Positions 42,400-50,970 are shown, numbered from the stretch's first letter. The stretch is DNA of 64,000 nucleotides from Spyradocola sp050942925 (GCA_050942925.1 JBMNOF010000002.1:55148-119147); one strand, 5' to 3'. Program-made: numbers and translations. The notes: generated by a model from the letters alone, not told the origin.

Positions 42400-43116
42400 A
42401 TGCAGGAAACCCGCATTACCGTTGAGGACGTAAGAAAAAACAAGAAGCTCTCCGTGCTCATCGACGCCGCCAACCGCATGCTGGAGGTCATCGGCTATAC
42501 GGAGCACGGGCCGCGGCACGTGGGCTTTGTCAGCCATACAGCCCGCGACATCCTCGAACAGCTCCACTACCCGGAGCGCATGTGCGAGCTGGCCGCCATC
42601 GCCGGCTGGGTGCACGACGTGGGCAACGCCGTCAACCGCGTCAACCACGGCATCACCGGGGGCGTTTTGCTCTTTCCCCTCTTGCAGGAGATGGGCATGC
42701 CCATGGACGAGGTGGTCACCATCATCGGGGCCGTGGGCAACCACGAGGAGCAAAATGGCAAGGTGGTTTCCGCGATTTCCGCCGCTCTCATCATCGCAGA
42801 CAAGTCGGATGCGCACCGCACCCGCGTGCGCCGCGCTTCCTATAATCCGGACGACATCCACGACCGCGTGAACTACTCGATCGCCGAAAACGCCGTACAG
42901 GTCGATCCCGTGCGCCGGATCATCCGCTTTGCGCTGTCCATGGACGAGAGTTCCTCGGTCATGGACTTTATGGAAATCTACCTGACCCGCATGCAGATGT
43001 GCGAGGAGGCGGCCAATTTTCTCGGCTGCCGCTTTGAACTGGTGGTCAACGGCGTCAACATCAACCGCACGAGGAGAGACGTTCCCCGTGAGACGCAGGG
43101 GGAGGAAAAACGATGA
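42400..43116 (+). CDS. HD domain phosphohydrolase
   Basis: A 238-residue HD-superfamily protein with ligands at HGPRHVGFVSHT (His), IAGWVHDVGNAVNRVNHG (His-Asp), GNHEE and IADKSDAH (Asp). The layout resembles nucleotide or cyclic-nucleotide phosphohydrolases, but the substrate cannot be inferred. GGAGACCGCG and AAGGGGAGACGGAAGGAG supply the ribosome-binding site. The gene overlaps rlmL by ATGA. Confidence 0.88.
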   Translation: MQETRITVEDVRKNKKLSVLIDAANRMLEVIGYTEHGPRHVGFVSHTARDILEQLHYPERMCELAAIAGWVHDVGNAVNRVNHGITGGVLLFPLLQEMGMPMDEVVTIIGAVGNHEEQNGKVVSAISAALIIADKSDAHRTRVRRASYNPDDIHDRVNYSIAENAVQVDPVRRIIRFALSMDESSSVMDFMEIYLTRMQMCEEAANFLGCRFELVVNGVNINRTRRDVPRETQGEEKR

Positions 43117-44297
43117 GCGAGAACTTTCAGCTGGGCGCAACGGCCGCCTTTGGCTTGGAGGGCGTGGTCGCAGGGGAGCTCAAGCGGCTGGGCTACGAGG
43201 CCAAGGGGTTCCTCGGCGGGGCGTCCTTTTCCGGCACGCTCGAGGACGCCTTTCGGGCCAATCTCTGGCTGCGCACGGCGGACCGCGTGTTGATTTACGT
43301 CGCGCGCTTTCGCGCGGAGACCTTTGACGACCTGTTTGAGGGCGTGCGCGCCAAGGCGTGGGAGAACTTGCTCCCGCGCAATGCCGAGGTCTATGTCACC
43401 GGCAAGTGCGCCCGATCGACGCTCATGTCCGTGCCCGACGTGCAGTCCATCGCCAAGAAGGCGATCGTGGAAAGGCTGAAGGCGGCCTACCGGCTCCACT
43501 GGCTGCCGGAGGATGGCGCCCGCTACCACATCGACGTCCACATCCACGAAAACGAGGTCGCCGTGACGCTGGATACCAGCGGCGCAGGGCTCGCGCGGCG
43601 CGGCTACCGCACGCTGAACGCGACCGCGCCCCTGCGGGAAACGCTCGCCGCGGCCATGCTCATGGTCTCGCCCTGGCGCACTGCCTTGCCGTTTTACGAT
43701 CCGCTCTGCGGCTCCGGCACGCTGCCCATTGAGGCGGCCCTGATCGCGCTGGACCGCGCGCCAGGCCTTCTTCGCCCCTTTGACATGGAGAAATGGGAGG
43801 TCGTGGACAAGCCCGCCTTGGAGCAGATCCGCCAGGAGGCGCGGGACCGGTTTGAGACGGCCAAGAGCAAGCGCACCGTGGAGGTGTTTGGCTCGGACAT
43901 CGACGAGCACGTCCTGCGCCTGGCCGCAGCGCACCGCGCGCAGGCCGGGCTCAACGGCTTTGTGCACTTGGAGCGCAAGGCCCTGCGCGACGCGGAGTTC
44001 CCCGCGCCGCGCGGCGCCATCGTGACCAATCCCCCGTACGGCGAGCGCCTCGGGGACGAGAAGGAGGCGCGCCGCGTCTGCGCGGAGCTCGGCGAGCTCC
44101 TGCGCAAGGGCGACGGTTGGACGCTGACGGCCATCACTTCCCGCCGCGACTTTGAAAAGGACTTTGGGCGCCGCTGCACCAAGCGCCGCCGCGTTTACAA
44201 CGGCCGCATCGAGTGCGAAATCCTCTCCTTTGATCCCGCTTCCGAGCACCTGGCCAAGGAAAGGCGCGCGCCGCGCCCCGCCGCCAAGCGCGGATGA
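43113..44297 (+). CDS. 23S rRNA methyltransferase (RlmL/YpsC family)
   Basis: A 394-residue THUMP-domain RNA methyltransferase. The N-terminal ferredoxin-like and THUMP part (residues 1-160) is followed by a Rossmann SAM-binding domain. Motif I is DPLCGSGTLPIEAALIAL, motif IV is IVTNPPYGERL, and VFGSDIDEHVL is the acidic ribose-binding block. The family makes N2-methylguanosine in 23S rRNA (m2G2445 in E. coli). It is the last gene of the TPR/HEAT/HD operon and is followed by a terminator. Confidence 0.92.
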   Translation: MSENFQLGATAAFGLEGVVAGELKRLGYEAKGFLGGASFSGTLEDAFRANLWLRTADRVLIYVARFRAETFDDLFEGVRAKAWENLLPRNAEVYVTGKCARSTLMSVPDVQSIAKKAIVERLKAAYRLHWLPEDGARYHIDVHIHENEVAVTLDTSGAGLARRGYRTLNATAPLRETLAAAMLMVSPWRTALPFYDPLCGSGTLPIEAALIALDRAPGLLRPFDMEKWEVVDKPALEQIRQEARDRFETAKSKRTVEVFGSDIDEHVLRLAAAHRAQAGLNGFVHLERKALRDAEFPAPRGAIVTNPPYGERLGDEKEARRVCAELGELLRKGDGWTLTAITSRRDFEKDFGRRCTKRRRVYNGRIECEILSFDPASEHLAKERRAPRPAAKRG

Positions 44298-44306
44298 ACC
44301 CCGTTG

Positions 44307-44336
44307 CGCCTCCGGCAAATGCCGGGGGCGTTTTGT
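44307..44336 (+). terminator. terminator after rlmL
   Basis: CGCCTCCGGC and GCCGGGGGCG form a 10-bp stem with one G-T pair and an AAAT loop, followed by TTTT. Confidence 0.8.
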
Positions 44337-44452
44337 GCGGCAAATGTGTCGGCGCACGCAAGAGAAAGCGAACGAAACCGGAACGATTGCGGGAAAGAAT
44401 GAACTTCCCTTTGCTGTAGTGGAAATTTATTGTGAAAACTCGCCTAGACCAT

Positions 44453-44481
44453 TTGACAAATGCGCCGCAGTCTGTTACATT
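44453..44481 (+). promoter_or_regulatory. strong orphan promoter
   Basis: Consensus TTGACA, 17 bp and TACATT are present. No convincing coding gene follows on this strand, and the transcript would run to the hairpin at 44730. Confidence 0.8.
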
Positions 44482-44487
44482 GAAATT

Positions 44488-44787
44488 GGCACAAAGGTTG
44501 TGACCGAAATACCGTCCCTGTGCAGAGGGAGACTGCGTGGAGGTTCGGCGCGTTCCGGCGCGGAAGGGCATGCCGATGTGCGAAGGGCCGCCGTCGTTTG
44601 ACCCTTTCCGACGGCAGCGCCGCGCCTGTGTGCAAACGCGGACACTCGTCCCGTCTGCCTTGCCGGCGGTTGTTCGCAGCCAAGGGTGGCGCGCAGTCTT
44701 TTGCAGGGACTGTCCGCATTGGGCGAAAGAATGGAAAAATGCCCCCGGACCGCTTTGGTTCGAGGGCATTTTTCCATTCTTTTTAGT
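44488..44787 (+). ncRNA. predicted noncoding RNA, about 300 nt, next to rlmL
   Basis: A transcription unit is bounded by a consensus promoter and a strong terminator. In-frame plus-strand ORFs here (88 and 100 residues) lack good ribosome-binding sites and read like noise. The predicted transcript has several hairpins, among them TTCCG-GCG-CGGAA, and GCCGTCG with CGACGGC around a 12-nt loop. The AGGGAGA loop closed by GCAG/CTGC exposes a Shine-Dalgarno-like sequence. No known RNA family is recognisable. The rest of the intergenic region (44337-44452) holds no gene that I can see. Confidence 0.4.
44730..44787 (+). terminator. terminator of the orphan RNA unit
   Basis: A 16-bp perfect stem (GAATGGAAAAATGCCC with its complement) and an inner loop are followed by TTTTT. 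It also lies at the end of the convergent MATE gene, whose stop codon overlaps its edge. Confidence 0.85.
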
Positions 44788-46114
44788 TGAGAACTTGCTT
44801 GTTCTGCCACCGGCCGGAGAAGTAGCGCCACACGAATAGGATCGCGCGCACCAGCCAGTCCAGCGTCATGGCGATCCACACGCCCTTGAGCTCCAGGTGG
44901 AAACCCAGGCCCAGCACGTAGGAGAAGAGGATGCGGCACAGCCACATGGAGACTACGGACGTCAGCATCGTGAAGCGCACGTCGCCCGCCGCGCGCAGGA
45001 TGTTGGGCAGCGCAAAGGACGCGGGCCAGATGACGATTGCGCAGAGGCTGTGGTAAACGCCCAGCCAAATGGCCAGCTGGAACGTCTCTTCCGAGGGGTT
45101 GTAGAGCCGGGTGATGGGCACGCACAGGAGAATGAGCAGAACGCTGATCCCCGCCATGAACAGGTAGGTCATCTTCATCAGCTTTTTGGCGTAGAGCTTG
45201 GCCTGTTCGTAATCGTTTGCGCCGACGCAGCGGCCGATGACCGTGATCATCGCAAGGCCGAGCGCGTTGCCCGGGATGCACTCAAAGGAGGCCAGGTTGC
45301 TCGCGATGGCGTTGGCGGTGATGGCCGTCGTGCCAAAGAGGGCGATGAGCGAGGACACCAAGACCTTGCCCACCTGGAACATGCCGTTCTCCAATCCGTT
45401 GGGAACGCCGATGCGCAGGATGCGCTTGATCATCTGCCAGTCCGGACGGTAGCGGAAGAGGTGCTCGACGTAGATGAGGTTGTGGCGGTTGCGGAGCAGC
45501 CACATCATGACCACCGCGCCGGTTGCGCGGGAGATGAGCGTCGCCGTGCCCGCGCCCGCAACTCCCATGTTGAACCCGTAAATCAGCAGCGCGTTGCCGC
45601 CGATGTTGATGACGTTCATCAGGATCGAGGTCTTCATCGAGATCGAGGAGTTGGACATGGAGCGGAACAGCGCCGCGCCCGCGTTGTAGACCGCAAGGAA
45701 CGGATAGGACAGGGCGGAAAGCCAGAAGTAGGTCTGCGCATAGGACATGACGTCCGGCTCTACCGAGCCAAAGACGAACCCGAGCAGATGCCTGCCGCCC
45801 AGCAGGGCGAGGATGCCCAGCGCCAAGGCGATGCACGCGCTGCTGTAAATCAGCTGTTTGGCGGCAATGCAGGAGCTTTCCCGCTCCTGCCGGCCGAGGT
45901 ACTGCGATGCGACAACCGCTCCGCCCGTTGCCATGGCGGAGAAGATGTTAATCAGGAGGATGTTGATGCTGTCCACGAGCGATACACCCGAGACCGCCGC
46001 CTCACCGACGTTTGCCACCATCATCGTGTCCGCCATACCGATCGTCACGGCGAGGATCTGTTCGATCATCAGGGGCACAATGAGACGGCGAAGTTCTTCC
46101 TTGGAAAATAACAT
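44783..46114 (-). CDS. MATE family efflux transporter
   Basis: A 443-residue multidrug/toxic-compound exporter with twelve hydrophobic helices in two bundles. N-terminal blocks are MLFSKEELRRLIVPLMIEQI and GMADTMMVANVGEAAVSGVS, and SQYLGRQER is the conserved Q-x-x-G-x-x bridge. It exchanges a cation for drugs or metabolites, and the substrate is unknown. AGGGTGAGGA precedes the ATG. It has its own promoter and is divergent from the IlvD/Edd dehydratase gene. Confidence 0.93.
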   Translation of the reverse strand: MLFSKEELRRLIVPLMIEQILAVTIGMADTMMVANVGEAAVSGVSLVDSINILLINIFSAMATGGAVVASQYLGRQERESSCIAAKQLIYSSACIALALGILALLGGRHLLGFVFGSVEPDVMSYAQTYFWLSALSYPFLAVYNAGAALFRSMSNSSISMKTSILMNVINIGGNALLIYGFNMGVAGAGTATLISRATGAVVMMWLLRNRHNLIYVEHLFRYRPDWQMIKRILRIGVPNGLENGMFQVGKVLVSSLIALFGTTAITANAIASNLASFECIPGNALGLAMITVIGRCVGANDYEQAKLYAKKLMKMTYLFMAGISVLLILLCVPITRLYNPSEETFQLAIWLGVYHSLCAIVIWPASFALPNILRAAGDVRFTMLTSVVSMWLCRILFSYVLGLGFHLELKGVWIAMTLDWLVRAILFVWRYFSGRWQNKQVLN

Positions 46115-46155
46115 AAATTTTCCTCACCCTTTGCCGATTTGATAAGATCTCTTTT

Positions 46156-46184
46156 ATTGTGCGACATTTTGTGCTAAGATGCAA
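46156..46184 (-). promoter_or_regulatory. promoter of the MATE transporter gene
   Basis: On the minus strand TTGCAT, 17 bp and CACAAT are present. It overlaps a possible plus-strand extended -10 (TGCTAAGAT, 46172-46180) for the dehydratase gene. Confidence 0.45.
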
Positions 46185-46238
46185 GAGCGATCACGCTTTG
46201 TTAACAAGAACTTCGGGTTCGCAGGAAGGAGAAACGAC

Positions 46239-47972
46239 ATGAGAAGTCAGGAAGTACGCAAGTTGGCGCCGGAGATGGACCCCTTGCGCATCGGGATGGG
46301 GTGGAGCATAGAGGACCTGGAAAAGCCGCAGATCCTGGTCGAGTCCACGTTTGGCGACAGCCATCCCGGCTCGGCGCACCTGTTGGAGTTGGTCAACCTC
46401 GCCTGCCAGGGCGTGGCCGAGGCGGGAGGCCGCGCCGCGCGCTATTTTGCCACCGACATCTGCGACGGCATGGCCCAGGGGCACGACGGCATCAACTATT
46501 CCCTGGCCTCGCGCGACACAATCTGCAACCTCATCGAGATCCACGAGCGCGCGACGACCTTTGACGCGGGCGTCTTTCTCGCCAGCTGCGACAAGGCCGT
46601 GCCCGCGCACCTGATGGCGATCGGGCGCACGAATCTGCCCACCGTCATGGTCACGGGCGGCGTCATGAGCGCCGGGCCCAATCTGCTCACGCTGGAGCAG
46701 ATCGGCATGTATTCGGCCATGTGTGCGCGCGGCGAGATCACCGAGGAGGAGTTCACCTATTATAAGCACCATGCCTGTCCTTCCTGCGGAGCCTGTTCCT
46801 TTATGGGCACCGCGTCCACCATGCAGATCCTTGCCGAAGCCCTCGGGCTCATGCTCCCGGGCACCGCGCTCCTGCCCGCCCTCTGCCCGGATCTTCGGAT
46901 GGCGGCCCGCCGCGCCGGGGAGCAGGCCCTGTTCCTGGCAAAGAACGATCTGCGCCCGCGCGACATGGTGACGCTGAAGAGCTTTGAAAACGCCATCATG
47001 GTCCACGCGGCCATCTCCGGGTCCACAAACGCGCTTCTGCACATCCCCGCCATCGCCCACGAATTCCACGTGGACCTGGACGCGGATACCTTTGACCGCA
47101 TGCACCGCGACGCGCACTATCTGCTGGACATTCGCCCGGCCGGGCGCTTCCCCGCGGAATACTTCTACTATGCCGGCGGCGTGCCCCGCGTCATGGAGGA
47201 GATCAAGTCCATGCTGCACTTGGACGTCATGACCGTCACTGGCAAGACCTTGGGCGAGAACTTGGAGGATCTGCGCAAGAGCGAGTATTACGAAAAGTGC
47301 GACGAGTACCTGCGCAAGACCGGATGCGCGCGCACGGACATCATCCGCACGTTTGACGCGCCCATCGGCAGCCACGGCACCATCGCGGTGCTGCGCGGGA
47401 ATCTCGCGCCCGAGGGAGCGGTCATCAAGCACAGCGCCGTCCCCAAGGAGATGCACCGCGCGCTCCTGCGCGCCCGTCCCTTCGATTGCGAGGAGGACGC
47501 CATTTCCGCCATCTTAACCCACAAGATCCGCCCAGGCGACGCCGTCTTTATCCGCTACGAGGGCCCGAAGGGCAGCGGCATGCCCGAGATGTTCTACACG
47601 ACCGAGGCCATCTCTTCGGACCCGGAGCTCTCCGCCTCCATCGCCTTGATCACCGACGGCCGCTTCTCCGGCGCCTCAAAGGGGCCCGCCATCGGCCACG
47701 TCTCGCCCGAAGCGGCGCAGGGCGGTCCCATCGCTCTCGTGGAGGAGGACGACCTCATCTTCATCGACGTCGAGGCAAGAAAGCTCGAGATCGTCGGCGT
47801 TCGCGGGGAAAAGCGTCCGCCGGAGGAGATCGAGCGCATTCTCCAGGAGCGCCACGCTCGCTGGACGCCGCATCCGGCGCGCTACACCGAGGGCGTGCTG
47901 GGGGTGTTTACGCACCTGGCGGCTTCGCCCATGAAGGGGGGAAGCATGGTCGTTCCCGACGGAGAGGAGTAG
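46239..47972 (+). CDS. IlvD/Edd family dehydratase (sugar-acid or dihydroxy-acid dehydratase)
   Basis: A 577-residue iron-sulfur dehydratase of the IlvD/Edd superfamily. Likely cluster ligands are the Cys of NLACQGVAEAGG, the Cys of LASCDKAVPAHLM and the Cys cluster CPSCGACSFMGTAST. IALITDGRFSGASKGPAIGH supplies the C-terminal conserved block with the catalytic Ser region. The usual DG-I/S-x-M-G motif is varied to DICDGMAQGHDG. It may make branched-chain amino acids or dehydrate an aldonate, and the lack of other ilv genes favours a sugar-acid role. AGGAAGGAG precedes the start. Confidence 0.88.
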   Translation: MRSQEVRKLAPEMDPLRIGMGWSIEDLEKPQILVESTFGDSHPGSAHLLELVNLACQGVAEAGGRAARYFATDICDGMAQGHDGINYSLASRDTICNLIEIHERATTFDAGVFLASCDKAVPAHLMAIGRTNLPTVMVTGGVMSAGPNLLTLEQIGMYSAMCARGEITEEEFTYYKHHACPSCGACSFMGTASTMQILAEALGLMLPGTALLPALCPDLRMAARRAGEQALFLAKNDLRPRDMVTLKSFENAIMVHAAISGSTNALLHIPAIAHEFHVDLDADTFDRMHRDAHYLLDIRPAGRFPAEYFYYAGGVPRVMEEIKSMLHLDVMTVTGKTLGENLEDLRKSEYYEKCDEYLRKTGCARTDIIRTFDAPIGSHGTIAVLRGNLAPEGAVIKHSAVPKEMHRALLRARPFDCEEDAISAILTHKIRPGDAVFIRYEGPKGSGMPEMFYTTEAISSDPELSASIALITDGRFSGASKGPAIGHVSPEAAQGGPIALVEEDDLIFIDVEARKLEIVGVRGEKRPPEEIERILQERHARWTPHPARYTEGVLGVFTHLAASPMKGGSMVVPDGEE

Positions 47973-47990
47973 CGCGCGGGCGGAGAGTTG

Positions 47991-47999
47991 TGGTATACT
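47991..47999 (+). promoter_or_regulatory. extended -10 promoter of the serine hydrolase gene
   Basis: TGGTATACT lies 24 bp before the start codon, without a recognisable -35. Confidence 0.4.
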
Positions 48000-48023
48000 T
48001 TAGACCGTAAAGGGGGTTTTTGC

Positions 48024-49196
48024 ATGGATCCGATGAGAAAGGCACGCTTGGACAGCGTCCTGAAAGAGGCGGTGGACAGCGGAGAAATCGCTGGCGCCGT
48101 TGCGATGCTCAACCTGCATGGCCAGGAGATCTATTACGGGGAGAGCGGACTTGCCGACCGCGAGGCCGGGCGCCCCATGCGGCGGGATACCATCTTCCGC
48201 CTGTTCTCCATGAGCAAACCCGTGACGGCCTGCGCCGCCATGATCCTGCTCGAGCGCGGGCAGATCGATCTGCTCGATCCCGTGAGCAAGTACCTGCCGG
48301 GCTTCCGCAACCAGGTCTACTGGGACGGCGCCGCCCTGCGGCCCGTCGACGTGCCCGCCACGATCAAGGACCTTCTGGGCATGACCAGCGGCCTGGTCTA
48401 CGGCGGGGAGATCGGCTTTGCCGAGACGCGGATGCAAAGCCTGTGGTCCGAGGTGCAGGCGGGCCAAGCCCGCGGCGAGGAGACGGGCACGGTGGACTTT
48501 GCCAACCGCATGGGGCAGATGCCCTTGGCCTTTGCGCCGGGCAGCCGCTGGCAGTACGGCGTTTCGGCGGACGTCATGGGCGCGGTGGTGGAGGTCGCCT
48601 CCGGAAAGCGCTTCGGGGACTTCCTGCGGGAGGAAATCTTTGCGCCGCTGCACATGACCGATACCGGGTTCTGGATTCCGGAGGAGAAGCGCGAGCGCTT
48701 TGCGGCCGTCTACCGCCAGCAGGGCCCGGAGCTCGTCCGCTGGACGGGCGCGCACCTGTGCATCCTGCCCCTGTATGACCGCGAACCGGCCTTCCAGTCC
48801 GGAGGCGCGGGCCTGGTTTCCACGCTGGACGACTATGCGCGCTTTGCGCAGATGCTGGCCCGCGGCGGGGAGCTGGACGGCGCGCGCATCCTTTCCCCGC
48901 GCACGGTCCGGTTTATGCGGCAGAATCAGCTCACGCACGCCCAGCGCGCCACCTGCACGTGGGATTCGCTCCGCGGCCACGGCTACGGCAACTTCATGCG
49001 CGTGCTCCTGGACGAGGGACAAGCCCCGAGCCTGGGCAGCAAGGGCGAGTTCGGCTGGGACGGCTGGCTGGGCACCTATTTCTGCGTCAGCCCGGAGGAT
49101 GACCTGGTGCTCCTGCTCATGCTGCAGAAGACCGATACCGGCACCATCGACGTCACCCGCAAGTTCCGCTCCGCCGCGTTTGCGGCCTTGGATTGA
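48024..49196 (+). CDS. beta-lactamase-related serine hydrolase
   Basis: A 390-residue class C beta-lactamase/esterase-fold enzyme. The SxxK nucleophile motif is SMSK (Ser62, Lys65). The Tyr motif is WQYGVSADVMGAVVE, where the usual YxN reads YGV, and FGWDGWLGTYF is the C-terminal HxG-like block. No signal peptide is present, so this is more likely an intracellular esterase than a penicillin-binding enzyme. AAAGGGGG stands before the start. The next gene overlaps its stop. Confidence 0.88.
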   Translation: MDPMRKARLDSVLKEAVDSGEIAGAVAMLNLHGQEIYYGESGLADREAGRPMRRDTIFRLFSMSKPVTACAAMILLERGQIDLLDPVSKYLPGFRNQVYWDGAALRPVDVPATIKDLLGMTSGLVYGGEIGFAETRMQSLWSEVQAGQARGEETGTVDFANRMGQMPLAFAPGSRWQYGVSADVMGAVVEVASGKRFGDFLREEIFAPLHMTDTGFWIPEEKRERFAAVYRQQGPELVRWTGAHLCILPLYDREPAFQSGGAGLVSTLDDYARFAQMLARGGELDGARILSPRTVRFMRQNQLTHAQRATCTWDSLRGHGYGNFMRVLLDEGQAPSLGSKGEFGWDGWLGTYFCVSPEDDLVLLLMLQKTDTGTIDVTRKFRSAAFAALD

Positions 49197-49873
49197 TGGG
49201 CGCGAATTCGGGCTGCCGCACCTGCCGGAAGGCGGATTCCCTCCAGATGGGGCTGCTGTTGGCCGCGACGGGTGGGTTCCTGGACGCGTATACCTATGTG
49301 GCGCGCGGGCGCGTCTTTGCCAACGCCCAGACCGGAAACCTGGTGCTGCTCGGACTTCGCGCCTTTGAAGCTGATCCCCAGGCCCTGCGCTACCTCGTGC
49401 CGGTGTGCGCCTTTGTGCTCGGCATACTGCTTGCGGAGTTCCTTCGCGCGCGCAAGCGGGTCCTGCGCCCGGTGAATTGGCGGCAGGCCGTGCTCGTCGT
49501 GGAGGTGCTGGTGCTCGTCGCCTCCGCCTTCCTGCCGGAGAGCTGGAACAACCTGGTGAATGCGAGCATCTCCTTCGTCTGCGCCATGCAGGTCAATGCC
49601 TTCCGCGCCTTTGAGGGAAACCGCTATGCCACCACCATGTGCACGGGCAACCTGCGCAGCGGCACGGAACACCTCTGGCGCTATGCGCAGGAGCGCGATG
49701 GCCACCACCTTCGCGTGGGATTGCAGTACTTTGCCGTAATCGGCTGCTTTATGCTGGGCGCAGGACTGGGCGGTCTGCTGACGCAGATCCTGCAATTGCG
49801 CGCGGCGCTCATTCCGGCGGGACTCCTGTTGGTTGCCGCCCTGGGAATGTGTCGGGAGGAGGAAGAAGGTTGA
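49196..49873 (+). CDS. DUF1275 (YoaK-type) membrane protein
   Basis: A 225-residue protein with six hydrophobic helices. DUF1275 hallmarks are GGFLDAYTYVARGRVFANAQTGN and the second-half block QVNAFRAFEGNRYATTMCTGN. An N-terminal Cys pair (GCRTC) precedes the first helix. Transport of a small molecule is often proposed for the family but not shown. The ATG overlaps the serine hydrolase stop (TGATG). Confidence 0.9.
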   Translation: MGANSGCRTCRKADSLQMGLLLAATGGFLDAYTYVARGRVFANAQTGNLVLLGLRAFEADPQALRYLVPVCAFVLGILLAEFLRARKRVLRPVNWRQAVLVVEVLVLVASAFLPESWNNLVNASISFVCAMQVNAFRAFEGNRYATTMCTGNLRSGTEHLWRYAQERDGHHLRVGLQYFAVIGCFMLGAGLGGLLTQILQLRAALIPAGLLLVAALGMCREEEEG

Positions 49874-50049
49874 TCTTTCTGGCGATTTTGTTTGCCCTGG
49901 GTACGCTCATGGGGCTTGGCGCCATCGTCTGCGGGATCGTGATGCGCAAGACCGTGGGAGTGGGCGGCATGCTTTCCATGCTGATCGTGGGCGCGCTCAT
50001 CGCATTGGTCTGCGGAATCATGCTGCGCGCCATCCTGTATGCACTGTAG
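49870..50049 (+). CDS. 59-residue membrane protein
   Basis: A small protein with two predicted membrane helices (IFLAILFALGTLMGLGAIV, then GMLSMLIVGALIALVCGIML) separated by MRKTVGVG. It is read from a TTG that overlaps the DUF1275 stop codon (TTGA), with GGAGGAGGAAGAAGG immediately upstream. A shorter ATG start at 49910 is an alternative. It may be a partner subunit of the DUF1275 protein. Confidence 0.6.
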   Translation: MIFLAILFALGTLMGLGAIVCGIVMRKTVGVGGMLSMLIVGALIALVCGIMLRAILYAL

Positions 50050-50061
50050 AGAGACAACAAG

Positions 50062-50092
50062 AAAGGAGAGGCTGTTGCCTCTCCTTTTTTTG
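50062..50092 (+). terminator. terminator after the DUF1275 operon
   Basis: AAAGGAGAGGC and GCCTCTCCTTT form an 11-bp stem around TGTT, followed by a T-run. Confidence 0.88.
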
Positions 50093-50106
50093 TTTTGTCC
50101 GTTGGG

Positions 50107-50970
50107 TTAGGGCAGATCTTCTTCCTTGTGATCCAGTTTTTCCTCGAGAAGAGAAGGATCGCGCAGGTATTTCCGGAACAGGCGCATGGACCGGGCGAAG
50201 TAGAGCCCGTCGCAGAACCGCTCGTCCAGGGAGATGTGGAGGTTCATCATCCTGCGCACGTCGCTGGAGCCGTCCGGCCGCGCCACAACCCCAAGGGATT
50301 CCTTGCCCATGGAGACGAAGATGCCGTTTGTCCCAAACTCGTATTGATGGTGATAGACCGAGTCGATGGACAGGGATTTTAGGTTCGTCAAAAAGATCGT
50401 GGAGTGGAAGGGGCTTGCCTGCAAGACGGCTTCCGGCAGCAGGTTGTAGCGGTCCAGCCCCATCACGAATCCGATCAGCGGGCGCAAGAGGAAGGCCGGA
50501 AGGCGCATAAAGGCCTCCGCCATGTCGTCTGTGGCGTTGTGTACGTCCAGGGATTGCGTTTCGCGCGCAATGCAGGCGTTCACGGCCTGCACGATGTCCG
50601 CCAGGCTTTCCGTTCCGTCAAAATCGAGCTTGATGGTGGTTCCTCCATCCTCCAGGCGCAGGGAGCGGTGCACCACAAAGCTGACGGAGATCTTGTGCCG
50701 CGCATAGATCCGGCTGTGCATGACAAAGCGGTTGAGCTGCGGACGCAGCGCAATGGTCCGCACCAGCGCCGCGATCAGAATGTGCATGGTGTTGACGGTC
50801 CGGCGGCCCTCGCACTCATGTGCGGAAATGTAGGCGTCTATCGGCGTGCAGTCCAGCCGCTCCTGAAAGAGATTCACGGACGCGGCACGCGAACGCATAA
50901 TATAGGGAATGATTTTCTGCATAGCGGGAAGAGAACGCACGAGGCGTCCATCGCTGCGAAAAAAGAACAT
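50107..50970 (-). CDS. standalone 2-oxo-acid dehydrogenase E2-like acyltransferase domain
   Basis: A 287-residue protein with the chloramphenicol-acetyltransferase/E2 catalytic fold but no lipoyl or subunit-binding domain. The end of the fold is MNLHISLDERFCDGLYFARS, which aligns with the DHRxxDG motif of E2 with Glu at the catalytic His position. Middle blocks are TIKLDFDGTESLADIVQAVN and LTNLKSLSIDSVYHHQYEFG. It may acylate an unknown acceptor or be a non-catalytic relative. Such stand-alone copies occur in Firmicutes. It is divergent from a MATE gene. Confidence 0.75.
   Translation of the reverse strand: MFFFRSDGRLVRSLPAMQKIIPYIMRSRAASVNLFQERLDCTPIDAYISAHECEGRRTVNTMHILIAALVRTIALRPQLNRFVMHSRIYARHKISVSFVVHRSLRLEDGGTTIKLDFDGTESLADIVQAVNACIARETQSLDVHNATDDMAEAFMRLPAFLLRPLIGFVMGLDRYNLLPEAVLQASPFHSTIFLTNLKSLSIDSVYHHQYEFGTNGIFVSMGKESLGVVARPDGSSDVRRMMNLHISLDERFCDGLYFARSMRLFRKYLRDPSLLEEKLDHKEEDLP

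Noticed and set aside
44545..44575. GGAAGGGC as an SRP RNA tetraloop
   Set aside because: GGAA here is one arm of a TTCCG/CGGAA hairpin rather than the tetraloop of domain IV. The CAGG/AGCAG asymmetric loop is absent.
44660..44720. AGGGTGGCGCGC in the orphan RNA, resembling a T-box (AGGGTGGNACCGCG)
   Set aside because: The conserved ACC bulge, the closing GCG/CGC pairing and the stem I motifs are missing. No amino-acid or tRNA-synthetase gene follows, because the next gene is convergent.
44488..44787. RNase P RNA, because B. subtilis has rnpB beside ypsC/rlmL
   Set aside because: The P4 motif GAGGAAAGTCC and the downstream ACAGAA motif are absent.
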